Origin: Astrothelium macrocarpum
Taxonomy: Eukaryota > Ascomycota > Dothideomycetes > Trypetheliales > Trypetheliaceae
Direction: 5' to 3'
DNA length: 64,000 nucleotides
Assembly: GCA_021030915.1 (NCBI GenBank)
Contig: JAGEMR010000023.1
Location: forward strand, 248,001 to 312,000
Numbering within the stretch: the stretch's first letter is position 1; every line of letters starts with the position of its first letter. The position numbers and the translations under genes are program-made. The notes under the pieces were generated by a model. That model saw only the letters and a program-made list of their open reading frames with translations, had not been told where the DNA came from and did not search any database. Shown piece by piece: positions 1 through 9,200 of the stretch.

Positions 1-3000
1 CGAAAATGACGAGATCCGAAGGTTATACGAGGAGAAACTGCTTACCCGCGCCTACGAAATTCTCATAGTCTCGCCAAAAGCAGAAAAAGAGGACAAGAGG
101 GCTAGCGTAATGAAACATGCGCATGGAATGGTGATAATAAAGCATCCGTTCAAGCTGGCATGGCGATTGGAGCTGGAATGGAAGGATTTTGATAACTTGA
201 AAGAACTAGACGCTGGCATCCTGCGCGAATACATCGATTTCTTTGCCAATGATGGGCTCTCGAAAGTTTTAAAGGGCTACCTATGCAGCGAGTTGTCTCC
301 CTTTCCTTTACACATAGACGACGAAAAACAGACAGATGGTGATGGAGACGAGGAAACGGACGTAACTCTTGATGCCGAAGATCGTCTGGTGATGATGACA
401 GATGGCCTTCAGGATGCTGACGACTCTTCCCTTGCTCATAGGCTCATGAGCGAATATTATCTCTACATTGAAGAATACCAGATAGCTGTCGATACGGCAC
501 GAAATGGCCTCAAGATTTTGAGCAATGAATCGGACCAGTCCGGTCTTCCGTTTGAAGAAAACACCGACGCTATCAACGGGATCCTCGCGACTTCACTCGT
601 GCATTACCAAGCACCCAAGAATCACCCGGAAGCACGATCCATTTTTGATTCGATACTCTCCCGCAAGCCAACGTACGCGCCTGCTCTCATTGGCATAGGC
701 TTGATCTTTGAAGAGGAAGAGGAGTTCTCCAAAGCCGTCAATTTTCTCAGCAGAGCGCTTGACCGCGATGCAACTAATATCAGGATCGCAGCAGAATCGG
801 CGTGGTGTAAGAGTCGAACGGGAGAGATTGAACTAGGATTGGCTGAATTGGAGGAGTATTTGCCGAACATGAAGGTTGACGACCCCAAGTCGCGCGATCT
901 TAGAGCATTAACTCTCTACCGGATTGGTATCTGTCAATGGGAACTCAACACAACAAAGTCTGCTCGAAAAGATCGCAAGGGTGCTTACGCGCAGTTTCTA
1001 GCTGCCATCAAAATGAATGTCAATTTTGCGCCTGCGTACACAAGTCTTGGACTTTATTATGTGGATTATGCCAAAGATCGAAAACGAGCTCGTCAATGTT
1101 TCCAAAAGGCATTTGAACTCTCGTCATCAGAATTAGTCGCTGCAGAACATCTTGCTCGCTCATTCGCCGATCAAGGTGATTGGGACATTGTCGAGCTCAT
1201 TGCTCAAAGGGCCATAGATTCCGGTAAAGTTCGTATATCACCAGGCTCCAAAAAGAAGCCAGTGAGTTGGCCATACTCTGCACTTGGCGTTGTTCAAATG
1301 AATAAGCAAGAGTACTCCAAGAGTGTGGCGTCATTCTTGGCTGCACTGAGAATCACACCAGACGACTACAACTCGTATGTTGGCTTAGGTGAGAGCTATC
1401 ACAACTCTGGGAGGTACAATTCTGCGATCAGGACTTTTCATTATGCCGAAGAGGTGGCCGAAAAATCTGAGACAAATATGATGGATGAGCGCTGGTTCAC
1501 ACAATACATGTTAGCAAATGTGAATCGTGAGCTTGGCAATTATGACGAGGCAATCGAAGGCTATCAAAGTGTCTTGAATATTCGCAAAAAGGAATTTGGC
1601 GTGCTAATGGCTTTGCTCCAAACCTACAACGAGCGTAGTTGGCGAAGTGTGGAACTCGGCTTCTTCGGTCAGGCAGAAGAGGGCGCAAAGCAGGCCATTT
1701 GCATTGCACAGACTATCGCCGAACATAGACCGGATGTCTTTAACTTATGGAAGTCGTTGAGCGATGCTTGCTCTATCTTTGCGTTGGTCCAGGGTCACGT
1801 TGAGGATTTCCCACTGGAAGCCGTCAGTCACCTTTTGGGAGCTGGTATTGTTGTGGACGAATGTGATGCCTTTGCAAATGTAGATGGGGTTGGTAAGGAA
1901 CAACTGAAGAATTTGGTGCCGGACGATGTTCAAACACCTCTCGCAAGGCTCACTGCGTGTCTATATGTATCAATTCTGGCTCAGAAACGTGCAATCTATG
2001 CTTGTACTCATGATGTCCACGCACAAGCACTGGCTTGGTACAACCTAGGCTGGACGGAATATCAAGCACACATCAGCTTGGAAACCGCAATAGATTCTGA
2101 CATTGCAAAACCTTCAACTACATATCTCAAAGCAGCTATGCGATGCTTCAAAAGGGCGATCGAACTCGAGGCCGGCAATGCAGAGTTCTGGAACGCTCTC
2201 GGAGTCATCACATCGGTTCTCAACCCTAAAGTTGCTCAGCATTCATTCGTCCGAAGTTTGCATCTCAATGAAAGGAGTGCTCGAACATGGACAAGTTTAG
2301 GTACGCTATACCTCTTACAAAATGACCTTGATTTGGCACACGCAGCCTTTGCAAGAGCGCAATCGACGGATCCGGATTACGCCCATGCATGGCTGGGTGA
2401 GGGCCTCTTGGCATTACTCTGGGGAGACAGTAAAGAAGGCCTTTCTCATTTTACACATGCATTCGAGATTTCTGACTCCTCTTCCCTCATTGCGAAAAGA
2501 CAATATGCCACATCAGCTTTCGATAGCCTCCTCTACGCACCTTTAGGATCCAGCAACATCTCCAACCTAATCCAGCCACTTTTCGCACTCCAACAACTGG
2601 AAGCCCAATCTCCTCGAGATCTACCGTATAAACATCTTGCGGCACTCTATCTTGAGCGTGTTGGGCACTATGCTGCCGCAATCGATGCCCTTTCTTCAAT
2701 TTGTGCCATGGCAGAAGCTGAGTATGAGGAATCCGAATCTCCAAAAGCACTTGGCCGCTTTTCTCAGGCAAAGTCTGACCTTGCACGGAACCAGCTTGCC
2801 GTGCGGAGCTTTCAATCTGCCGCCGAAAACGCTGAGATAGCATTAGATCTCTCATCTGAAGCAGATGAACAAGCTCTCGAGCCCGAAAACCGTCGGAAGT
2901 TGCGGCTATCAGCTCACCTGACAGCTGGTCTTGCATATCACTATAGCAATCATTCAGACCGGGCAATTCAAATGTTCCGATCCGCGCTGGAAGAAAGCAA

Positions 3001-3592
3001 TAGCGCTGCAGACGTTGTCTGCACCCTAGCAGAAGTGCTGTGGGCCAAAGGAGGTGAAAGCGAGAAGAACATGGCCAGGGAACAACTCTTTGATTGCGTA
3101 GAGAAGAATCCAGGACACGCAGGCTCCAGGGTATTGCTGGGAGCCATTGGCGCATTTGATGGTGACGAAGACGTTATGGAAGCTGGCCGAGAGGATCTCC
3201 AAAATGTGAGGACTTTGGATGGACTAGACACTAAACAGCAGAAACGGATCGAGGATGTCCTTGCGGCCATATGCTTAATGCTTGATGATGCTAATGAGGG
3301 GAACGTGGGCGTCAATGAAGCCATGCGAGGAGAACTTGTGGCTTCAATAATGCTTTCTCCATCTCAACCACATGGATGGAGTGAACTAGCCGACTTCAGC
3401 GATGTGTTATATCCGGCACAGATGGCGCTAACAACCGCGATTCGAGCGGTGCCTCCGCATGGACCATTGAGTAGTGAAGACCTGGCAAAGACATATGCTG
3501 GAGCCAGGACAATTGGCAACATCCAAAGAGCGATGATGCTATGTCCGTGGATGCAGCATGGATGGGAAGCCTTTGCAGGCGTTTTAGCCTGA
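1..3592 (+). CDS. SKI3: Superkiller protein 3 (SKI3), 5'-truncated by window edge
   Basis: TPR scaffold of the cytoplasmic Ski complex (Ski2-Ski3-Ski8), which feeds mRNA into the exosome for 3'-5' decay. The frame is open from base 2 and runs uninterrupted to the TGA at 3590-3592. The ATG at 110 is therefore internal and the true start lies to the left. About 1196 residues are visible. They are almost wholly degenerate TPR repeats, for example blocks near 1020-1140, 1270-1480, 2030-2420 and 2880-3050 with the W/LG/Y/A/F/A/P pattern, plus an acidic stretch near 320-410. Fungal Ski3 is usually around 1400 residues, so roughly 200 are missing. The visible coding part has no intron. It converges with RMI1, whose stop lies 133 bp away. 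Identity rests on TPR length and arrangement plus recognised Ski3-like blocks. Another large TPR protein is possible but less likely. Confidence 0.85.
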   Translation, partial: ENDEIRRLYEEKLLTRAYEILIVSPKAEKEDKRASVMKHAHGMVIIKHPFKLAWRLELEWKDFDNLKELDAGILREYIDFFANDGLSKVLKGYLCSELSPFPLHIDDEKQTDGDGDEETDVTLDAEDRLVMMTDGLQDADDSSLAHRLMSEYYLYIEEYQIAVDTARNGLKILSNESDQSGLPFEENTDAINGILATSLVHYQAPKNHPEARSIFDSILSRKPTYAPALIGIGLIFEEEEEFSKAVNFLSRALDRDATNIRIAAESAWCKSRTGEIELGLAELEEYLPNMKVDDPKSRDLRALTLYRIGICQWELNTTKSARKDRKGAYAQFLAAIKMNVNFAPAYTSLGLYYVDYAKDRKRARQCFQKAFELSSSELVAAEHLARSFADQGDWDIVELIAQRAIDSGKVRISPGSKKKPVSWPYSALGVVQMNKQEYSKSVASFLAALRITPDDYNSYVGLGESYHNSGRYNSAIRTFHYAEEVAEKSETNMMDERWFTQYMLANVNRELGNYDEAIEGYQSVLNIRKKEFGVLMALLQTYNERSWRSVELGFFGQAEEGAKQAICIAQTIAEHRPDVFNLWKSLSDACSIFALVQGHVEDFPLEAVSHLLGAGIVVDECDAFANVDGVGKEQLKNLVPDDVQTPLARLTACLYVSILAQKRAIYACTHDVHAQALAWYNLGWTEYQAHISLETAIDSDIAKPSTTYLKAAMRCFKRAIELEAGNAEFWNALGVITSVLNPKVAQHSFVRSLHLNERSARTWTSLGTLYLLQNDLDLAHAAFARAQSTDPDYAHAWLGEGLLALLWGDSKEGLSHFTHAFEISDSSSLIAKRQYATSAFDSLLYAPLGSSNISNLIQPLFALQQLEAQSPRDLPYKHLAALYLERVGHYAAAIDALSSICAMAEAEYEESESPKALGRFSQAKSDLARNQLAVRSFQSAAENAEIALDLSSEADEQALEPENRRKLRLSAHLTAGLAYHYSNHSDRAIQMFRSALEESNSAADVVCTLAEVLWAKGGESEKNMAREQLFDCVEKNPGHAGSRVLLGAIGAFDGDEDVMEAGREDLQNVRTLDGLDTKQQKRIEDVLAAICLMLDDANEGNVGVNEAMRGELVASIMLSPSQPHGWSELADFSDVLYPAQMALTTAIRAVPPHGPLSSEDLAKTYAGARTIGNIQRAMMLCPWMQHGWEAFAGVLA

Positions 3593-3724
3593 TTCTTGAC
3601 ATCCGAGATGACCACATGTATGAATATGCAGAGAATACCCTGGTAGAAAAATCCAACCATGTGAACACCCCAGTCCTACAGCACCGAATTCTGCCGGTAT
3701 GCCACCAGTACTTGACATCAACAA

Positions 3725-4423
3725 TCATCCCTCCTCCCCCATCCCCACTGCGTCTTTCAGCGCCTGCTTCCTGCCCTCCTTCCACCTAGCATGCAACCCC
3801 TCCACCTTCCCCCCCAACACCGTCACCGTCTCCGCCTCCATCATCAGCACCCCCCTCGCCACCACACACCCCTGCAACACCAGCTTCGCCCCAATACTCA
3901 TCCCCACCCCAATCCCCTCCACCCGCCCCATCTCAAACCCATACACCCTCGTCCCCGCCACATCCTGCAACAACACCTTATGCTTCCCCCTCTCCTCCCT
4001 CCTCCCTCCGCCTTCCTCCCCACCACCACCACCCAGTCCCTCCTCTCCGGGCACAACCCTTACCACCTCGCGGCCCTTGGTCCCCTCCCCCCGCTCCGCG
4101 GCCTCCAGCGCCTCCACCTGCGCCCACCGGCTGCGGCTGAGATCCTCGACGTCCAGCACCTGCACGGGGATCCCCGGCGAGGCGGGCAGCCGGCGCTCGC
4201 GGAGGCTGGCGTTGTGGATGTCGGCGGGGAGCACGGCGGAGGGGGTCAGGCTGGTGGTGATGTCGCTGGCGAGAAGCCGGAACAGCGCCGTTTGTGCGAG
4301 CCCCGGGAGAGGCGTGTTGGGTCGCGCGGAGGCGAGGAAGGTGCTTAGCCATTGAGAGGTTGGGTGCAGGTGTTTGGAGGCGAGGTGGGCGAGGATGGCG
4401 GTGCGGAGATCGGGGGTGGACAT
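3725..4423 (-). CDS. RMI1: RecQ-mediated genome instability protein 1 (RMI1)
   Basis: OB-fold partner of the Sgs1/BLM helicase and Top3; the complex dissolves double Holliday junctions in the nucleus. The ATG at 4423 gives 232 residues without introns. The frame stays open upstream, but the MSTPDLR start is the natural one because the upstream part overlaps the promoter of the divergent ELYS gene. Residues 1-50 form the helical N-terminal region (SQWLSTFL). Around residue 85 an OB strand reads VQVLDVEDLSRS. After a low-complexity Gly/Glu insert, the C-terminal OB core carries KVLLQDVAGTRVYGFEM and GAKLVLQG. The insert coincides with one of the C-to-G strand-skew islands. It diverges from the ELYS-like gene with 192 bp between starts. 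Confidence 0.82.
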   Translation of the reverse strand: MSTPDLRTAILAHLASKHLHPTSQWLSTFLASARPNTPLPGLAQTALFRLLASDITTSLTPSAVLPADIHNASLRERRLPASPGIPVQVLDVEDLSRSRWAQVEALEAAERGEGTKGREVVRVVPGEEGLGGGGGEEGGGRREERGKHKVLLQDVAGTRVYGFEMGRVEGIGVGMSIGAKLVLQGCVVARGVLMMEAETVTVLGGKVEGLHARWKEGRKQALKDAVGMGEEG

Positions 4424-4615
4424 TGTGGGTGGTGGGTTGGTGGAAGTGCGATTGGAGTTGTGAACGTGTTGGGGTGATCGTGGGGTTTTGATGGAGGGGT
4501 TGTCGGCTCGACGCGAAAGCACGTGAGTTCGTGATAAGGTCGTGGGAATCCAGGTTAGGTGACGTCCTCGCGAACTTGACTGTCTGCAAACCGCAAATGC
4601 GCAAGCACTTCTGCA

Positions 4616-5653
4616 ATGGCGTTGGGGAATGAGATGGTCGACATCGACATCAATGAGTTTGACGATGTCTTTGAGATCAATCCTGACGCATCCCTCAGCC
4701 GTAGCGACTGTGAAATTATTCAAGAAAATCGGCAGACACTGAATGGTGAACTTTTTTTTGACAAGCTACTCCGAGTCTTACATGTCAAAGGTATAATAAC
4801 TCACTTCTATGTGGCTTTCATCCTGACGATATTCTTAGCATCCCATCTCTATCCCCCAAGGAGTAATGAAAGCCTCCGCGAACTTCATGGCCAAATAATC
4901 GCTGCACCCATAGCGGAGCACCACAAGCAATCATTGCTCTTTTACATTCTCAAAGACTATGACAACGATGATTCGCAGGATGAGCACATTTCAGTAGTGT
5001 TTGCAGACAGAAGTCTCATTCCAGAGCGCTATCGGCTCTACGTTAGTGGTCTTTGGGAATTGGACCATTTGAATTTTGAGCAGGCCGTTGATCTCCTGAC
5101 CGAGCCATCGTTGATTCCTACTTTCCCTGACGAAATCTTGTATGTGCTTCTCAAAGAAACCCCAGCACACGACCAAGACCTCGCGTTGGCATACTATCAT
5201 ACCGTATCTCCACCCTTGGCGGACGTCGACGTTCGGAATGCCTTTTTTGAGCATCTTGCCCGACTAAGCACTACTGAGGCATACATATTTGCACGAGAGC
5301 AGGATGATGCAACACACGAGCAGCTGTTCGAATTGCTCATTTTGTCGGCACTAACAGACTCAGGAGGAGTGGAGGCAAGAGAGGCACGATGCGTTGAACT
5401 GGTGAACCTACCTTTGGACGAGGAAGAAGACAAATGGTTTGAAGAGCTTTTGCTAGAAGGGCGGTTGAGGTCCTTGACTGGCGCCAGAGATACGGTGATG
5501 ATCAGACAGATCGCCATGGGAAAGACGACAGATGCGTTGAAAGAAGGTGAACAGCTCAGTGGACGAAAGGCGAATGGCATTAATTGGGACACTGTGAAGG
5601 CTGGGTTGAGAGCAGGAATCGGGGTTCGCACGGAAGCATATCACCAAGAGTAG
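4616..5653 (+). CDS. ELYS-like nuclear pore assembly protein, one 48-nt intron
   Basis: Fungal homologue of the ELYS/MEL-28 helical domain, a component linked to the Y-shaped (Nup107) nuclear pore subcomplex. The unspliced frame is open for 345 codons. A clear intron sits at 4791-4838 (GTATAA donor, CTGAC branch, TTCTTAG acceptor). It is 48 nt long and stop-free, so retention does not break the frame. Splicing removes a hydrophobic run unlike the family and restores VKASHLYPPR, the conserved LYPPR block, giving 329 residues. Alpha-helical solenoid features include GLWELDHLNFEQAVDLLTEPS and the C-terminal GRKANGINWDTVKAGLRAG. A second in-frame ATG at 4631 is possible. It ends convergently with MDM35, 205 bp from that gene's stop. 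Confidence 0.8.
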   Translation: MALGNEMVDIDINEFDDVFEINPDASLSRSDCEIIQENRQTLNGELFFDKLLRVLHVKGIITHFYVAFILTIFLASHLYPPRSNESLRELHGQIIAAPIAEHHKQSLLFYILKDYDNDDSQDEHISVVFADRSLIPERYRLYVSGLWELDHLNFEQAVDLLTEPSLIPTFPDEILYVLLKETPAHDQDLALAYYHTVSPPLADVDVRNAFFEHLARLSTTEAYIFAREQDDATHEQLFELLILSALTDSGGVEAREARCVELVNLPLDEEEDKWFEELLLEGRLRSLTGARDTVMIRQIAMGKTTDALKEGEQLSGRKANGINWDTVKAGLRAGIGVRTEAYHQE

Positions 5654-5858
5654 AAGTGTATGCACATTTTAGTTCCTAAACTATGCCGAGTGATGGAGAT
5701 GGATAGAACGCGTTTGAAGAGGAGCTTCGATGAGGCTGATCATGGTGGTGGTATGAAAAACCACATAGCAGAGTGAAGATGGATGTTGTTTTAAGAATAA
5801 CTCACAAATGATACCCAGAGATTCAATGATTATTATATTTCCTTAAAGATGTAATTAG

Positions 5859-6236
5859 TCAGAGTGGAAAAGCTGAAAAAGAATTTTGCTCACAGCTGGG
5901 TTTCATGTTTTCGGCGTCGTTCTCACGATTGTCTTCCCTTGCTGCAGCAAGCATCTCGTCAATGCCTCGTTCCTTTAGCGCTTTCTGTAGACATTGCCTA
6001 TATTGATTGAACAAGGGTTCGCATTCGTCTTTTGTCGCCTTTCCCGGAAGAAATTCTAAGCTGGTCTTAGCATAGGATAGTGGAATAAAGAGATGTGCAA
6101 GCGACCTACTTTCACTGTACCACTTCAAGAAGCAGCTGTCATATCGCCTAGGCAGCAAATTAGCAGATGATCCAGCACGTACAGGATGCCTTTACTCTTT
6201 GACTTCATTACATTCCGGGGCTAGAGAAGCAGACAT
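5859..6236 (-). CDS. MDM35: Mdm35/TRIAP1-family intermembrane-space chaperone
   Basis: Twin CX9C protein that binds Ups1/Ups2 and carries phospholipid-transfer proteins into the mitochondrial intermembrane space. It has three exons on the minus strand: 6236-6196, 6147-6110 and 6055-5859. Introns 6195-6148 (48 nt, GTAAAG...CCTAG) and 6109-6056 (54 nt, GTAGGT...CTTAG) join MSASLAPECNEVKE to RYDSCFLKWYSE and then KFLPGKA. The product has 91 residues with the expected cysteines (APEC, DSC, DEC, QC), the hallmark KALKERGID and the acidic C-terminus. The terminal CEQNSFSAFPL is longer than usual. It diverges from RRP6, whose ATG is 272 bp away. Confidence 0.93.
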
Positions 6237-6507
6237 GTCTTGGTAGGGATGGGATGTGCTGATTATTAGAGTGAAGATGTTAGAGGTGGATGGAATGTGG
6301 CTGGTGCTGATATCCCTGCCGCCGAGACGGGAAGTCGCATAAACAAGGGTATCCCCGGAAGAATTAAGCTTAAACATTACTTCACTTCACTGACTTCACC
6401 AAACAATTTTGCGCTCGCGCCTTGCGTCACCATGGCACACCGGCAAGACATCCAGTAATCATCGTCTCTTCGTTTCGACCATTCTGTCCGATGCGGTGCA
6501 ATTCATC

Positions 6508-9200
6508 ATGGAGTCGACGGGTTTATACAAAACTATTCAAGACACTATAGCTCAGACTCTTCTCGCCACAAACAGGAGCGCGTCTAAGCTTGCCGCGGAA
6601 GACCTTGATTTCCATCGAGCAGTCAACCCTTCCGTAGGCGCAAAAATCGACGGGCAGAATGCGCGGCTTCTTCAAATTGCGAACAGCATTCTTGCTCATT
6701 CAGCGTCGAGTTCGGGCCTTGTACGTCCACAGCTAAATGATGCAGAGGACGTCGATCTGAACTGGACCGAAATCGTTGATGTTGTCGACAGCTTACTTGA
6801 GAAAACCGACACAACCCTAGACGAATTCACTGGCGTTGTGAAGAGGCCAACTCTGTCGAAAAACCAGGTAACCGTTGCTCTTGAAGTGAGAGAGAGCCGA
6901 ATGCATCGCTGATCATAACAGCCCTCTACTCCGCAGTCGAATTTGCGTCACTGGCAAAATGCCTTTCGTAATTTAGATTTGCCCAAGCCCCAACTCTTAT
7001 TCGAACATCCTCCAAACAATGAATTCACAGGACCCTTTCGTCCTCTACTTACCAAAAAGCCGCATGCAATTGTGCCACTTGAAGAGAGCTTGAAACTTGT
7101 CTGTGGCGAGCAAGGTAGCTTCTAGTATGTCGAGAATCGCCCCTTTCATATAAGGACGATCCAGCGCAATGGCCATGCTAATTTGATCCTGCAGCTACCC
7201 TCATCCATACGAAACCGAGGTTGCACAGTATCAATACCCGCCCTCTGTATATGTCGCATCCGAGCCAACACCTCCTCTATCTTTCGACAGTACCGAAGCG
7301 ACGTTTGTGACGACTCCGGAAGCGTTGGACGACATGTTGATAGAACTCAAAGCTGCCGAGGAAATAGCTATCGATCTTGAGCATCATGACTATCGATCAT
7401 ACACTGGTATCACATCACTAATGCAGATCAGCACAAGAAACAAGGACTGGATTGTGGATACCCTCCAGCCGTGGAGACGGAAGCTTGAAATCTTGAACGA
7501 AGTCTTCACAGATCCCAAAATTCTTAAAGTCCTCCACGGCTCTCAAATGGATAACATATGGCTACAACGTGACTTTGGCTTGTACCTCGTCGGCATGTTC
7601 GATACTTATCATGCAGCGGTTGCGCTTCAATACCCTGAAAAGAGTCTAGCCTCTCTTCTGAAAAAGTTCGTGAACATTGAAGCCCAAAAGCAATATCAGT
7701 TATCTGACTGGCGAATTCGGTGCGTTACTATGCATGACACAATGGACCGTTTCCTCTGACAGTCATAGGCCTCTACCTACAGAACTCATTGACTATGCAC
7801 GTTCCGATACCCATTTCCTCTTGTACATTTACGACAAAATGAAGAATGAACTCACACAGCACTCATCTTCTGTTCACCCGACACGACACAGAATCAATCT
7901 TGTTTTAGAGGACTCTAAAAAGTACAATCTACAACAATACGAAAACCCTTTCTATGACACGGTACATGGCCATGGGCCGATCGGTTGGTTTAAGCCTCTT
8001 TCCAAACAACCGTTCCTTCTCTCCAAGGAACAATTCTCAGTATACCGTGCTGTTCACCAATGGCGGGACGAGCTGGCCCGAAAGTTGGATGAGAGTAGCG
8101 CTTACATTATACCAATGCATTCCATTTTCAATATTGCTCAATTAGCTCCGCAGGAAGAGGCTAGCCTTGTTAGTGCTTTTAAAACGATGTCACCACCAGT
8201 TCACGCCCGGAAAAAGGAACTATTGGACGTCATCACAAAGGCCATTGCTGACGGTAGAAATGGCCCTGGGATGGCTGACATATTCCAGCCAGAACGAGCC
8301 TCTGATCATGCGCGAAAACTTCTTCTACCGAGCACGATCCTGGAGAATCCAGCAGAAGTTTCAAGGCTTCCAGCACGAATGTCTTCTTTGGGGGTCTCGC
8401 CTCTTTTACCAGGTACGACTGTGCAGAAATCAAATACTTCGTCCCCCTTAGGCGAAGGCTCGCAGGCCTTGCGTTCCTACGTCTCCAATTTTTGGGGTAC
8501 TGCCTTCAAAGTGCAACAGCAAGAGCAGCGCCGCACGTTCACCACAAATAGTAACCATCTAGCGCTTCCACTTCCTAAACTCACTGCCCAAATCTTCAAA
8601 GACCCAGTCACAGATCCTGAAGCCGAACATATCCCTTCTGAAACACCCAATAACTCCGAAGCTGGGACGGATCCATCATACCGTAGAGCCGAGACACGAC
8701 ACGCGTCAGTAGAGACAAATAGATTGTCTCAAGGTGGCGAATTCTTCACTCTCCGGCGGTCCAGCGGAAAACGAAATCATAGCTCTTACCCAGTCTCTAC
8801 TGATTTTGAGCACTCTAATCCCAGCTACGTCCAGGGTGGAGCAGAACCCGACCAAACAGACAAGGATGAGCTCTCGACTGACAATACCGTGAGAACAGGG
8901 AATAGACGCTGGAGGGGCATGCAGCAAAGGGAGCAAGAGCAAAGATTGAAAACGGCAGAGGAAGCAAGAAAACGGGCACATGGAACGGCGAACAATGGAG
9001 ATGGCGGTGCGGAGAGTCTCATTGGAAACGAACCGTTTGATTACGCGAATGCACCGTCTGTGTTGAATGCGCAGACAGGCGAGAGACGAGCGAAAGAGAG
9101 TAACAGATTCAATCCATATGCAAAGGCAAGGGATGCACCGAAGGGCTTGGGAAGGGCGCAGAGAGGAAATGCGGGAAGGAGTGGAACATTCCGGAGGTGA
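6508..9200 (+). CDS. RRP6: Exosome complex exonuclease RRP6
   Basis: Nuclear-exosome 3'-5' exoribonuclease of the DEDD-Y (RNase D) family; it trims rRNA and snoRNA and destroys cryptic transcripts. Exons are 6508-6867, 6922-7124, 7195-7719 and 7769-9200, giving 839 residues. Intron donors are GTAACC, GTATGT and GTGCGT. Domains: PMC2NT (about 10-95); DEDD exonuclease with D-x-E in AIDLEHHDY (about 248-250), LHGSQMDNIWLQRD (third acidic residue) and DYARSDTH (about 371-378, with the catalytic Y/D pattern); HRDC (about 447-515, EQFSVYRAVHQWRDELAR); then a long basic disordered tail ending in FNPYAK...RSGTFRR, typical of fungal Rrp6. The catalytic residues all look intact. It sits 3 kb from SKI3, another exosome factor. 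Confidence 0.95.

Noticed and set aside
2487..3155. 222-codon minus-strand frame inside SKI3
   Set aside because: No recognisable motif; fully overlaps an uninterrupted TPR coding frame.
3978..4616. Long alternate frames across RMI1 on both strands
   Set aside because: Produced by the low-stop GC-rich island; only the RMI1 frame shows the OB-fold pattern.
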